26,408 nucleotides of DNA from JAVKSM01 sp039583705 (GCA_039583705.1 JAVKSM010000032.1:1-26408); one strand, 5' to 3'; positions 17,591 to 24,754 are shown, numbered from the stretch's first letter. The notes: generated by a model not told the origin, from the letters alone. Numbers and translations: made by a program.

Positions 17591-18511
17591 CTACCCTGCC
17601 TTGCCCTTGCGCTTCGCCGGCCGGTCCCCGGCGGCGTCCCGGATCTTGTCGGCCGCCGCCGCCGCGACGCCCGCGGTCTTGAGCACCGCCGGCGAGGCCG
17701 GGGTGTGCGGGTGCGGGCGGGTCGGGGCCAGCTTCTGGGCGGCGAGCAGCTTGGCGCCCAGCTCGGCGCGCCGCTCGTCGGGCATCGCGGCGCGAAGCAG
17801 GAGGAACAGCCGCTCCTCGTAGGCGACGTGGATCCGCAGCGCCAGCACGAGCTGCTCGACGCGCTCGTCGAACTCGTCGGTGTCGGCGTCGAGCTTGCCC
17901 AGCGCGGTGAGCAGATCCTTGCCGTGCCGCTCCTGCTCCAGCGCGCCGTCGGCCCACGCGTCGCCGTCGGGAAGGGCGCTGCGCACCGCGGGCCAGAAGT
18001 ACTGCTCCTCGACCGCCTCGTGCCGCGACAGCCGCATAGTGATCATGTCCACCACCGACTTGCGACGGGACATCTGCTCCGGCGAGCCCTTGCTGCGCTT
18101 GCCGGGCATCGCCTCTACTTGCTGCTGCAGTGCCTTGACCCGGTTGTGGTCGCGGGTCAGCACGACGATCGCGTCGGTGTCGGTGTCGGTGTCGGAGACC
18201 TCGCCGGGCTCGGCGTCGCGGGCCGCCGCGGCGCGTCGCATGGCGGGATCGGCCGCCACCCGTCCGGAGATCCAGTCCCGCACCACCTGCCTGCTCGTGG
18301 GGTTCTCGGGCGGCGGGTTGCACAGGTGCTGCGAGCTGGGCAGCACGCCCGGCCGCTGCCGCTCCGTCTCGGGGTGGTTGTCCCCGCCGTCGGCCGGCAT
18401 GCCGGTCGCGATGAGGTAGGCCAGCCCAGGCGGGATCGCCAGCCGCCGCCCGACCGTCTCGTAGTCCATGCCGGCTTCGACGAGCTCGAGCACCTGTGTC
18501 CGGGTCGCCAC
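17591..18511 (-). CDS. Hemerythrin (HHE) domain protein with N-terminal helix-turn-helix-like segment
   Basis: From GTG 18511, nine bases after GGAGG, the product is 306 residues. Residues about 5-37 (TQVLELVEAGMDYETVGRRL...) resemble a short helix-turn-helix. A four-helix hemerythrin domain follows with iron ligands His122 (RDHN), His164 and Glu168 (RHEAVEEQYFWP), and His228 and Glu232 (HVAYEER). The C-terminal tail contains APTRPHPHTP and a lysine-rich end, shared with the divergent gene at 18646. A DNA repeat of GGTGTC units encodes an Asp-Thr run at residues 107-113. It lies 13 bp upstream of the formate dehydrogenase catalytic gene and is probably the first gene of that operon. Bacterial hemerythrins bind O2 or diiron centres; here an oxygen- or redox-sensing role is plausible but unproven. 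Confidence 0.85.
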   Translation of the reverse strand: MATRTQVLELVEAGMDYETVGRRLAIPPGLAYLIATGMPADGGDNHPETERQRPGVLPSSQHLCNPPPENPTSRQVVRDWISGRVAADPAMRRAAAARDAEPGEVSDTDTDTDAIVVLTRDHNRVKALQQQVEAMPGKRSKGSPEQMSRRKSVVDMITMRLSRHEAVEEQYFWPAVRSALPDGDAWADGALEQERHGKDLLTALGKLDADTDEFDERVEQLVLALRIHVAYEERLFLLLRAAMPDERRAELGAKLLAAQKLAPTRPHPHTPASPAVLKTAGVAAAAADKIRDAAGDRPAKRKGKAG

Positions 18512-18527
18512 CGCGCACCACCTCCAG

Positions 18528-18563
18528 CTCCCGCCCCCTACTACCCGCCTGCCGCTGGTCCAA
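18528..18563 (-). promoter_or_regulatory. Candidate promoter of the hemerythrin-formate dehydrogenase operon
   Basis: On the minus strand TTGGAC (18558-18563) and TAGGGG (18535-18540) are separated by 17 bp, a fair actinobacterial -35/-10 pair. Transcription would begin near 18528, giving a short leader that includes the GGAGG before GTG 18511. The region is shared with the divergent hemerythrin gene, whose own promoter I cannot place. Confidence 0.35.
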
Positions 18564-18645
18564 TCCATCGCGGGCTGCGCCGGCGCCGGCCGAGCGGAGA
18601 CGGCGCAACGGCATGAACGGCGCCGCCCGGGGGTAGGGCCAGGTC

Positions 18646-19218
18646 ATGGATGCGATCACGTTCCTGCGAGCTGACCACGAGCGGGTCCTCGCGATGCTCG
18701 AAGAACTCGAGAGATCCCCCACAGCCGAGGCGTCGGCCGGCACCCGGGACCACGAGGCCCGCAAGCGGCTCGTGACCGAGCTGGTCATGGCGGAGTCGGC
18801 GCACGAAGCGGTCGAGGAGCAGTATTTCTGGCCGAGCGTCGGGCACTGGCTGGCCGAGGGGAAGAAGCTGGCCCGGCGGGCCTTGGCGCAGGAACAAGCG
18901 GCGAAGACGGTCCTGCAGAAGCTCGACAAGCTGCCAGCCCACGACCCACAGTTCGAGGTGCTCCTGCGCCGTGTCATCGCCGACTGTCGTGAGCACATCG
19001 CCTACGAGGAGCGCGAGGTGTGGCCGTTGCTGTCGCACCAGTTGGCCAGCTCGGCGCTGGCGGAGCTCGGCGAGAAGATGGCCAGGGCCAAGAAGGTGGC
19101 GCCCACCCGGCCGCACCCCCACACCCCGCCCAAACCGGGCGTGCTCAAGACGGCAGGGATGGGCGCCGCGATGGTCGACAAGCTCCGTGACGCCGCCACC
19201 GGGCGAGGCGGGGACTAG
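18646..19218 (+). CDS. Hemerythrin (HHE) domain protein
   Basis: The 190-residue product is a single four-helix hemerythrin domain with ligands His11 (ADHE), His53 and Glu57 (AHEAVEEQYFWP), and His117 and Glu121 (HIAYEERE). The sequence from the second helix onward closely resembles the neighbouring protein at 17591, and both end with an APTRPHPHTPPKPGVLKTAG-type tail, so the pair arose by duplication. The ATG at 18646 has only a weak GGGTAGGG upstream. It diverges from the formate dehydrogenase operon across 134 bp. The likely role is O2/diiron binding, perhaps protecting or signalling to the oxygen-sensitive selenoenzyme; this is inference from context. Confidence 0.9.
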   Translation: MDAITFLRADHERVLAMLEELERSPTAEASAGTRDHEARKRLVTELVMAESAHEAVEEQYFWPSVGHWLAEGKKLARRALAQEQAAKTVLQKLDKLPAHDPQFEVLLRRVIADCREHIAYEEREVWPLLSHQLASSALAELGEKMARAKKVAPTRPHPHTPPKPGVLKTAGMGAAMVDKLRDAATGRGGD

Positions 19219-19417
19219 CCAGATCAACGCCTCCCGGCGCTTCGACGCCCGGTGCTCGACTCCGGGTGCGGTAGTCACGGGCGGGTGCGTCTCACCCCAC
19301 CGTAGACCCGCCACCGGGTTCGTTTACCGGACACCACGCGGCACGAGCCGCGCCGAGAGCACCAGCACGGCAAACCTCAAACCTACCCGTAGGCAGCTCC
19401 ATTCGAGTGAGGAGCCC
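19219..19417. other. Intergenic DNA, no gene seen
   Basis: This is about 200 bases between the hemerythrin gene and the split small ORF. It contains a perfect CGCGGC-ACGA-GCCGCG hairpin at 19337-19352, which could be a weak terminator, and the purine-rich GTGAGGAG just before the ATG at 19418. Confidence 0.3.
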
Positions 19418-19666
19418 ATGGATGCTTGGCTGCTCAGCGGGAGCAGTGGTGGAACCGATGGATGATCACCGCTCGCCGTGCGGCTCGCCGAGACGGCCAG
19501 CGAGCAGCCGGGTGAGGTCGGCGTGCTGGTGGAGCTGACCGAGCGTGGCCTCGGCACCCGCGAGGCGCTCGTCGACCAGGCCCTCGACGTCGAACTCACG
19601 GTCGGCGAGGTCCTCGCGCTGATCGGGTTGCTCGCCGGCGTGGCGGCCGACGCGCAGCGACGCTGA
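19418..19666 (+). pseudogene. Small ORF interrupted by an in-frame TGA
   Basis: An ATG at 19418 has a good GTGAGGAG ribosome binding site but reads only 15 codons (MDAWLLSGSSGG...) before TGA at 19463-19465. The same phase then stays open for another 66 codons to 19666 and looks genuinely coding (LVELTERGLGTREALVDQALDVE, then VGEVLALIGLLAGVAADAQRR). The second part has an in-frame GTG at 19478 but no clear ribosome binding site before it. I do not recognise a family. It may be a small gene disabled by a nonsense or frameshift change, or a GTG-started small protein preceded by a short leader peptide. A selenocysteine reading is unlikely, because no SECIS-like loop follows. Confidence 0.35.
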
Positions 19667-20061
19667 CCCCGGGCGCGGCCGCCTCCGCCGACCCCCTTGA
19701 CACGAGGAGGCCGTGTCCGGCAGGGGAAGTCGTCACACCTCCAGATGGGGCGTGAGGGGGTCTCGCCGTGTTGGTCCGAGCGGTTCCCCGAATCGGACCG
19801 CCCCCCTTCTCGCAGGCGGGACGTGGTCGCCCAGCGGGTAACGACCTGGGAGGGCGCGCGGAGGCTGCTGATCACGATCAAGCGCTCACAGAAACGTCAG
19901 GAGCGCCTGGGGTGTGTTCCGAGGTGGCTTGGCTCTGTGTGAACTGGTACATCTCTGGTTGACCATATCTTGCCCAGGGTCGACCGGGTCGAACGCTCCG
20001 GTGCCGGCGAGCGACGCTCGCCGGCACCCGCATGTGTGGCTCCGCGAGACACGAAGGGGCA
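19667..20061. other. Intergenic DNA between core and accessory parts
   Basis: I see no supported gene in this ~395 bp. It contains a GACACG/CGTGTC inverted repeat around 19698-19716 beginning in a TTGACA, and the strong inverted repeat listed separately at 20002-20028. Open frames on either strand have poor, Arg/Ser-rich compositions. Confidence 0.3.
20002..20028 (-). terminator. Perfect 13-bp inverted repeat, probable terminator
   Basis: GTGCCGGCGAGCG and CGCTCGCCGGCAC flank a single A. As RNA this folds into a 12-bp stem with a GAC loop. It lies 34 bp beyond the stop of the minus-strand membrane protein gene, the expected place for a terminator, although there is no U-tract, as is usual for actinobacterial hairpin terminators. 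Confidence 0.55.
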
Positions 20062-20451
20062 TTAGGGTCTTGGTTGCGGTGCGGATCGGTGGGTGTCGGG
20101 GGTGGTTCCGCGGAAGGCCCATGCGACGGCGCCGCCGAGTCCGCTGAGGACGGCGGTGAGGACGAGGCTGAGGATGTGTTCAGCGAAGCCCTCGGTGAGC
20201 CATTTGACGCCGACGGCGACGACGACGAGGACGAGGGTCAGGACGATCACTTTGATGATCGTGAAAAGGATCGAGCCCTGCATGGGCCGTCGGTCACGCT
20301 GGCCTTGTGCTTTGAGCTCGTATTCGCGCAGTTTCAGCAGGACGTCGGGGTGGGTGCCGGTGCCGTGGGCTTCGGGCTCGAGCCCGACAAGAGTGGCGGT
20401 GTCGCGGTGAAACTCCGCGCCGTGGGGGTTGCTGGCCGGGGCGAGTGACAC
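20062..20451 (-). CDS. Small membrane protein of unknown function
   Basis: From GTG 20451 the product is 129 residues. A charged N-terminal half ending LLKLREYELKAQGQRDRR (amphipathic helix) is followed by two hydrophobic segments: ILFTIIKVIVLTLVLVVVAV and HILSLVLTAVLSGLGGAVAW. I do not recognise a family. No good ribosome binding site precedes GTG 20451. The same phase stays open to 20547 and reads plausibly (ELPSIHLGPLVPDSPPPL) without an ATG or GTG, while an ATG at 20555 lies in a different phase. The N-terminus may therefore be frameshifted or start at a rare codon. A strong hairpin follows the stop. The opposite-strand frame is an Asp/Glu/Gly-rich shadow. Confidence 0.6.
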   Translation of the reverse strand: MSLAPASNPHGAEFHRDTATLVGLEPEAHGTGTHPDVLLKLREYELKAQGQRDRRPMQGSILFTIIKVIVLTLVLVVVAVGVKWLTEGFAEHILSLVLTAVLSGLGGAVAWAFRGTTPDTHRSAPQPRP

Positions 20452-20619
20452 CAGCGGCGGTGGGGAGTCTGGAACGAGCGGTCCGAGGTGGATCGACGGT
20501 AGCTCGGTAGCCCGGCTCGGGCGAAGGTGTCGGTACCGGTCCAGGTCTCATCCACTACCTACGCTCCGGTCGAGCTGACCGCGGGCGGCTGCGGGCCAGG
20601 GCCGATGGTGGTTCGCAGG

Positions 20620-20772
20620 CTAGTCTCCATCGGCGGCCTCGTTTTCGGTCCGCAGCTTCACCAGGGGGTCCGAGTTCGCGCACTCGGGGTCGAGCGCGAT
20701 CCAGGTACCGTCGTCGGTGACCTCGGCGTAGGCCCAGGGCGGGCAGTATTGGTACTTGTCGTCCTCGTGCAC
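20620..20772 (-). CDS. Small 50-aa protein of unknown function
   Basis: A short frame reads HEDDKYQYCPPWAYAEVTD then TWIALDPECANSDPLVKL, with a protein-like mixture of residues and two cysteines. GTG 20772 lies eight bases after GGGGAGG (20781-20787 on the minus strand); GTG 20781 is an alternative, three codons longer. It is just upstream of the membrane-protein gene and may share its transcript. A 25-codon ORF (ATG 20866 to TGA 20789, MGTAKPIERSDSAERSRPG) in another phase ends eight bases before it. The two could be one gene broken by a frameshift. No family recognised. Confidence 0.5.
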   Translation of the reverse strand: MHEDDKYQYCPPWAYAEVTDDGTWIALDPECANSDPLVKLRTENEAADGD

Positions 20773-20979
20773 GACGAGCACCTCCCCGTCAGGACCCGCC
20801 TCCCCGCGCCCCCGGCCTGGACCGCTCCGCGCTGTCGCTGCGCTCGATGGGCTTGGCGGTCCCCATCACTATCGGCCGGGGTTCCTCGGATGATACGGCC
20901 CACCCTGGTCGCGCCTCACAGACCCAGCAGGACAGGTAGAACCAACGGGGGAATGCCACAAATTAACCACACATCAGGC

Positions 20980-21008
20980 TTGACATGTGCACGTAGGCAG
21001 TGCATCCT
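20980..21008 (+). promoter_or_regulatory. Candidate promoter for the ribbon-helix-helix-like gene
   Basis: A perfect TTGACA at about 20980-20985 is followed after 17 bp by CATCCT, a poor -10. It lies ~100 bp upstream of the ATG at 21108. The surrounding 40 bp are noticeably AT-richer than the neighbouring genes. Confidence 0.4.
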
Positions 21009-21107
21009 GAGTAGCAACTTGTGAACGTCGGCGCAGTGAGGGTCCGGGACCGTCAGGGCTTGGGGCTACCGTCGTCCGCGGCAGCCGGACCCGCTGAGGA
21101 GGCATCG

Positions 21108-21383
21108 ATGAGCACCAACCCCACCAACGGCGCCCCGGACGTGAGCTGGCGCCCGGGCGCGAGCGCGACCCCGCAAGCCACCCCGAAGCGGATCAACGTC
21201 GCGGTCAACGCCGACATGGTCGCCGCCCTCGACAACGTCATCCAGCACGAGGGAGTCACCCTGACCGAGGCCTGTCGACGCTTGATCGGCTACGGCGACT
21301 TCGTGTATCGGATGGCCAAGCAGGACAAGGCCACCATCCTCGTGCGTACCGACGAGGGGACCAGAGAGGTCATCCTCGTCTGA
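21108..21383 (+). CDS. Small ribbon-helix-helix-like DNA-binding protein
   Basis: The 91-residue product starts at ATG 21108 behind GAGGAGG. After a disordered N-terminal ~25 residues, PKRINVAVNADMVAALDNVI forms a strand plus helix and GVTLTEACRRLIGYGDFVY a second helix, the ribbon-helix-helix pattern of MetJ/Arc/CopG-type proteins. A C-terminal strand pair (TILVRTDEGTREVILV) follows. Similar small proteins are common orphans in actinomycete genomes. No toxin partner of a type II toxin-antitoxin pair is adjacent, so a stand-alone regulator is more likely. The longer upstream frame to 21021 lacks a ribosome binding site. Confidence 0.75.
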   Translation: MSTNPTNGAPDVSWRPGASATPQATPKRINVAVNADMVAALDNVIQHEGVTLTEACRRLIGYGDFVYRMAKQDKATILVRTDEGTREVILV

Positions 21384-21479
21384 CCGGCACCGCAGGCAGG
21401 CGAGGTTCTCGACGTGCAGCTGAGTACAGCAGGCGGACATGACAGCGGCCGGTCGGCGAGCCGCGGACGCTGAGCGGTG

Positions 21480-21918
21480 TGGGCAGAGCGTCAGGGATGC
21501 CGGTGTGAGGCGTTCGCACGCCGAAGCGGTTCTTCAGGCTGTCCAGCTCCCACACCCGGCGTTGGCCGGCCCGAAATGGAAGCGCAGGGCGTTGCGCTCC
21601 CCGGTGCGCTCGGCCAGCCCACCGGCCTCCCGCAGCGAGGTCTGCGCGGCGGCAGCGTCGCCATGGCGTCGGCGCTGCCCCGGTCCACCGGGAGGTAGGG
21701 CTGCCCGGTCAGGTCCGCCACGGAGCAACCCAGCGCGTCCGCCGGGTTCTCGAGCAGGCCGCGGCGGTGGAAGTGGCGCTGCCCGTTCTCCAACTGCGAC
21801 AGGTAGGGCTTGCTGATGCCGGCCAACCCGGCGGCCACGTCCAGGCTCAGCCCGCGGCGGCGGCGGATCAACCGCACCCGCGCCCCGATCTCCGCGGGGA
21901 TCTGGGCTCGTCATTGAC
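21480..21918 (-). pseudogene. Decayed XRE/TPR transcriptional regulator
   Basis: The N-terminal part (RLIRRRRGLSLDVAAGLAGI, SKPYLSQLENGQRHF, then LTGQPYLPVDRGSADA) is nearly identical to the regulator at the right edge of the window. Three defects are visible. A TGA or phase break precedes the helix-turn-helix, so ATG 21914 (MTSPD) is out of phase. After SADAMATLP the sequence jumps to a late TPR-type segment in another phase (LREAGGLAERTGERNALRFH, FGP), with the middle deleted. A further phase change is needed to read on into RVWELDSLKNRFGV. It is a non-functional paralogue. Confidence 0.75.
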
Positions 21919-22091
21919 CCCACGTTACGGGTTGAATCCGCTCGTTCGGCGTCAGGGGACCACCCACGTACACACCTGCGGCTCCCTGGCGAGGCAGTCC
22001 AGCTCGCCGAGGCCGCGGGCCACCGGTCGAGCGGTCGCGAGATAAGCCGTAGTGAGCGTCGATAAGCGGGCTGGGCGGTCCGCTACGCCGG
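21919..22091. other. Intergenic DNA, no gene seen
   Basis: This 173-bp interval between the decayed regulator and the end of the sensor gene holds no supported ORF. The only local structure noticed is two GATAAGC copies about 25 bp apart near 22041-22066. Confidence 0.25.
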
Positions 22092-24068
22092 CTATGGGAT
22101 GCGTTTGATGGGGATGGGTTGACCGCTGGCTCTTCCGCCGGATGAGCTGAAGCTCAGGGTTCCGGATGCGGCGGGTACCGCGTTGGCCAGGTTGAGGTTT
22201 CCGAGTTGGGTGGCCACGTCCTGGGGGGTGGGTGTTGGTCTGCCCTGGGCGGCGAGGCGGACGGCTTGGGCCGCGGTGACGAGCGCGTCGTGGTGACAGA
22301 TGGCGTAGCCGTCTGTCAGGTCGGCGTCGGGGAAGCCCAACTGGCGGTAGGCGCTGAGGAAGGCGGCGTAACCGGGCGGTGCGCCCGGTCCTGGGTGGTT
22401 CCAGGAGGCGGAGTCCGAGGAGGTGGCGTAGACGACGGTGACGTTGCCCTTCTCAAGGGTTGTCTGGTAGTCCGCCGCGGCGGCGAACCCGGTTGCCCCG
22501 ACCAGGACCGTCAGTGGCCGGTTGGCGCAGGTGCGCGATGCCAACGCCTGAGCGAACGGGCCGAAGTCGGCCACGCGGCCGGAGTAGAACACCATGTCCA
22601 GCGGGGTGTCGGTGTTGTCAACGGCGGTGCACAGGCTGGTCACCACGGGGACGAACACGTCGGGCGCCGCCGGGGATTCCAGGGTGCCGCCGCGGAACTG
22701 TTGGCCTTGGGAGAAGGAGGCGGGGATGTAGCTGGCGAGGTAGTGGTGGTAGTCCTTCGCGAGGGACTGGGCGTAGAGGTCGTCGGTGTTGTCGTCGGAG
22801 ACGACGATGCCGTAGCGCAGCGCGTGCTGGAGCGCGTGCTGGTCGTCGAGGAAGGCCTTGAGGTGTTGGACGTACTGGATGTTGCTGGGGGACACGCTCC
22901 ACAGCAAGGGGAGGTCCGTCAGGCTGTCGGCTGAGGCCAGTGCGCCGACCATCGGGATGCGTCGCTGCGCCATCTGCCCCGCGGCGTCCTTGTTGGTGAG
23001 CAGGCTGGAGCCCAACCCGACCACGGCGACGACGGGGTGATCCGGTTGTGAGATGCCCAGGATGCTGGTGATGAAGCTGGGGTCGGCGTCTTGTCGGCTG
23101 CCCTGGTTGGCGAGCCAGAGTTGCAGTCCCACCGCCGACGGGTCACCGAAGTCACGGGAGTGGTTGGCCCGCTGTAGCGCGGTGTAGCTGCCCTCCAGGC
23201 TGTCCAGGATGTCCGTCAGCGGGATGGCGGCCGGGTGGTCCTCTGGGTCCGAGAGCGTCAACGTCGAGACCGTCAGCGGCATGAGCAGGACAACTGTGAC
23301 GTAGCGATCCGTGCGGGCCGCCACATCGGCGTTCTCCTTCGCGATCTTTCCCTCCAGGGTGTTGATCCGCTCGATGGTATCCCGGTCGTTGTTTCTCGTC
23401 GCTTTGCTCGGATCGTTGAACAGGTAGCTGCCGTCGGTGACCCCGATGCACTCGCTGTCGGTCGTGTTGTTCAGCCGCATACCGGAGAAAGCCCCACACT
23501 CGTGCGGCCACGCCAGCCACCACACCAGTCCGGCGCCTACCAGCACGAGCAGCACGACCGGCACCGCGACCAGCACCCCCTTCCGCCATGACCACCCGGT
23601 CCGCAACCTCACCCACAACCTCCGCCACGGCGAGACGCTCGGCGGCCGATCGGCTGGTGTCGGCCCCGTCTGACCCCCTGCTGCCAAGTCGGGCATCGGG
23701 TCGGGCGTCGAAGCCGGTGGTGCCGGATCGGAGGGCACCGGATCAGGCTGGCTGGGGTTGGCTGATCTGGAATTGATCGCCTCGGTTCTCAGGGCCTGCA
23801 GCCGCGCCAGCGTCGACTCGTCCGCGTCGCAGGCGTGCCCGATCGCCTGGATCACCTCGAGTGAGGGCACCTGGCGCGGGTCGCCGCACAACGCGGCAGA
23901 GACTGCCGCCGACGAGTAGTGGATGCGTGTGGCAAACGCGCGGAGGCTGTCCACGCCGCGGGCTTTGGTGGCCAACTCGCGCAGAGCCTGCGCGAGCTGG
24001 CCCGCCGGTGAGTCGGGATCCGCGATCGAGTTGAGCCTCGCCACCCATCCCTCGCCCGGGCCGCTCAT
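22092..24068 (-). CDS. HTH-TM-periplasmic-binding-protein fusion (putative transmembrane ligand sensor)
   Basis: From ATG 24068, which overlaps the upstream stop as ATGA, the product is 658 residues. Residues ~20-95 form a helical XRE-like DNA-binding region (SLRAFATRIHYSSAAVSAAL, then SLEVIQAIGHACDADES). A Pro-rich linker (~100-148) leads to one transmembrane helix at ~164-187, and the rest (~195-650) is a type 1 periplasmic-binding-protein fold of the branched-chain amino-acid receptor kind, beginning ECIGVTDGSYLF and later HPVVAVVGLGSSLLTN. The binding domain would face outside and the HTH inside. No ABC permease or ATPase gene is nearby, so transport is unlikely and signalling or regulation is inferred. 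The longer frame to 24368 only shadows the upstream gene. Ligand and DNA targets are unknown. Confidence 0.85.
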   Translation of the reverse strand: MSGPGEGWVARLNSIADPDSPAGQLAQALRELATKARGVDSLRAFATRIHYSSAAVSAALCGDPRQVPSLEVIQAIGHACDADESTLARLQALRTEAINSRSANPSQPDPVPSDPAPPASTPDPMPDLAAGGQTGPTPADRPPSVSPWRRLWVRLRTGWSWRKGVLVAVPVVLLVLVGAGLVWWLAWPHECGAFSGMRLNNTTDSECIGVTDGSYLFNDPSKATRNNDRDTIERINTLEGKIAKENADVAARTDRYVTVVLLMPLTVSTLTLSDPEDHPAAIPLTDILDSLEGSYTALQRANHSRDFGDPSAVGLQLWLANQGSRQDADPSFITSILGISQPDHPVVAVVGLGSSLLTNKDAAGQMAQRRIPMVGALASADSLTDLPLLWSVSPSNIQYVQHLKAFLDDQHALQHALRYGIVVSDDNTDDLYAQSLAKDYHHYLASYIPASFSQGQQFRGGTLESPAAPDVFVPVVTSLCTAVDNTDTPLDMVFYSGRVADFGPFAQALASRTCANRPLTVLVGATGFAAAADYQTTLEKGNVTVVYATSSDSASWNHPGPGAPPGYAAFLSAYRQLGFPDADLTDGYAICHHDALVTAAQAVRLAAQGRPTPTPQDVATQLGNLNLANAVPAASGTLSFSSSGGRASGQPIPIKRIP

Positions 24069-24301
24069 GACGCACTCCGCGCTGGCACGGGCCGCACGGG
24101 CCGGCCATCGACGAGCCGGTCCGCCGCCGCGACCGCCCCCGCCACCACCATCAGCACCGGAGCGGTGATGGTCCCCGGCGCATAGCCCCGCGCCGCGAGA
24201 ACCACCGCGAGGACCAGCACCGCGACCACGACGACAACGCGGCAGATCGCCAGTACCGGACACCAACGCAACGTCGTCGAGCACCACGGAGCGATCATCA
24301 T
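24065..24301 (-). CDS. Two-TM small membrane protein coupled to the sensor
   Basis: The product is 78 residues from ATG 24301, five bases after GGAGGA. Hydrophobic segments at ~15-37 (LAICRVVVVVAVLVLAVVLAA) and ~45-61 (TAPVLMVVAGAVAAA) suggest two membrane helices, with a basic Pro/Arg C-terminal tail. Its TGA overlaps the start of the HTH-TM-PBP gene, so the two are probably translated together and may interact in the membrane. I do not recognise a family. Cysteines at positions 7, 14 and 20 precede or begin the first helix. Confidence 0.7.
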   Translation of the reverse strand: MMIAPWCSTTLRWCPVLAICRVVVVVAVLVLAVVLAARGYAPGTITAPVLMVVAGAVAAADRLVDGRPVRPVPARSAS

Positions 24302-24314
24302 GTCTTCCTCCGAA

Positions 24315-24329
24315 CTGGTTGGCCCTGGA
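24315..24329 (+). repeat. 15-bp direct repeat, copy 1
   Basis: CTGGTTGGCCCTGGA also occurs at 24755-24769. On the minus strand this copy lies just upstream of the ribosome binding site of the small membrane gene. Flanking bases (CTCCG before, ATAC after) are partly shared, making an imperfect repeat of about 25 bp. It could be an operator or a duplication scar. Confidence 0.5.
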
Positions 24330-24386
24330 ATACGGTGACGGCCGCGCCGCCCCCCGGTAGATCGACATCAGTATCGAGCCAGCCAG

Positions 24387-24414
24387 GCGCTACCCCATAG
24401 AGGGGGCGAGTCAA
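24387..24414 (-). promoter_or_regulatory. Candidate promoter of the two-gene sensor operon
   Basis: On the minus strand TTGACT (24409-24414) and TAGCGC (24387-24392) are 16 bp apart. This would start transcription about 80 bp upstream of ATG 24301. The -10 match is modest. Confidence 0.35.
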
Positions 24415-24754
24415 ATTTCGTTCAGTCCTGGGCACCCGACGCCGCCACGGGACGTGACGCTGTTCAGCACCCAGGTACCCATCTCCCGCAGGGCAGCGGA
24501 CGTCGACCATGGATGTCGGTCTGGCCCGAACGCCGGCGCGCAGCGGCCACTCCGGATGCTCGGTTCGACCGCAGAGCTCTGTTCGGCCCGTTCACCAGGG
24601 CCGCTGACCCCCGTTGAGCTGCACAGACCGCGCAGGGGGAGGGGGATTGAACGACGCCGCTCGGTGTTCAGTGCCTGTTCGGATCCTCTCCGGAAGCCGG
24701 GTACGCCTTGCCCGCACGCCACCGCTCAGCAACGCTGGTGTCTGCTCCGGACAT

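Noticed and set aside
14380..17682. 1100-codon plus-strand frame opposite the formate dehydrogenase genes
   Set aside because: It is the antisense of a clearly identified molybdoenzyme and has no recognisable domain.
18171..18198. GGTGTC tandem repeat as a microsatellite or CRISPR-like unit
   Set aside because: It is an in-frame six-base repeat coding for Asp-Thr units inside the hemerythrin gene; too short for any array. No CRISPR repeats were seen in the window.
19463..19501. TGA 19463 as a second selenocysteine codon
   Set aside because: The following sequence folds only a small CGGC-TC-GCCG hairpin without the G/U loop bases, and no redox motif surrounds the codon.
21108..21383. Antitoxin of a type II toxin-antitoxin pair
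   Set aside because: No small toxin gene overlaps or follows it; the next DNA is a regulator pseudogene on the other strand.
24069..24368. N-terminal extension of the sensor protein to 24368
   Set aside because: The added 100 residues are Gly/Arg-rich and overlap the small membrane gene in another phase; ATG 24068 forms an ATGA overlap.
24676..24700. tRNA-like T-arm (GTTCGGATCC)
   Set aside because: No matching acceptor, D or anticodon stems could be drawn around it, so it is probably chance.
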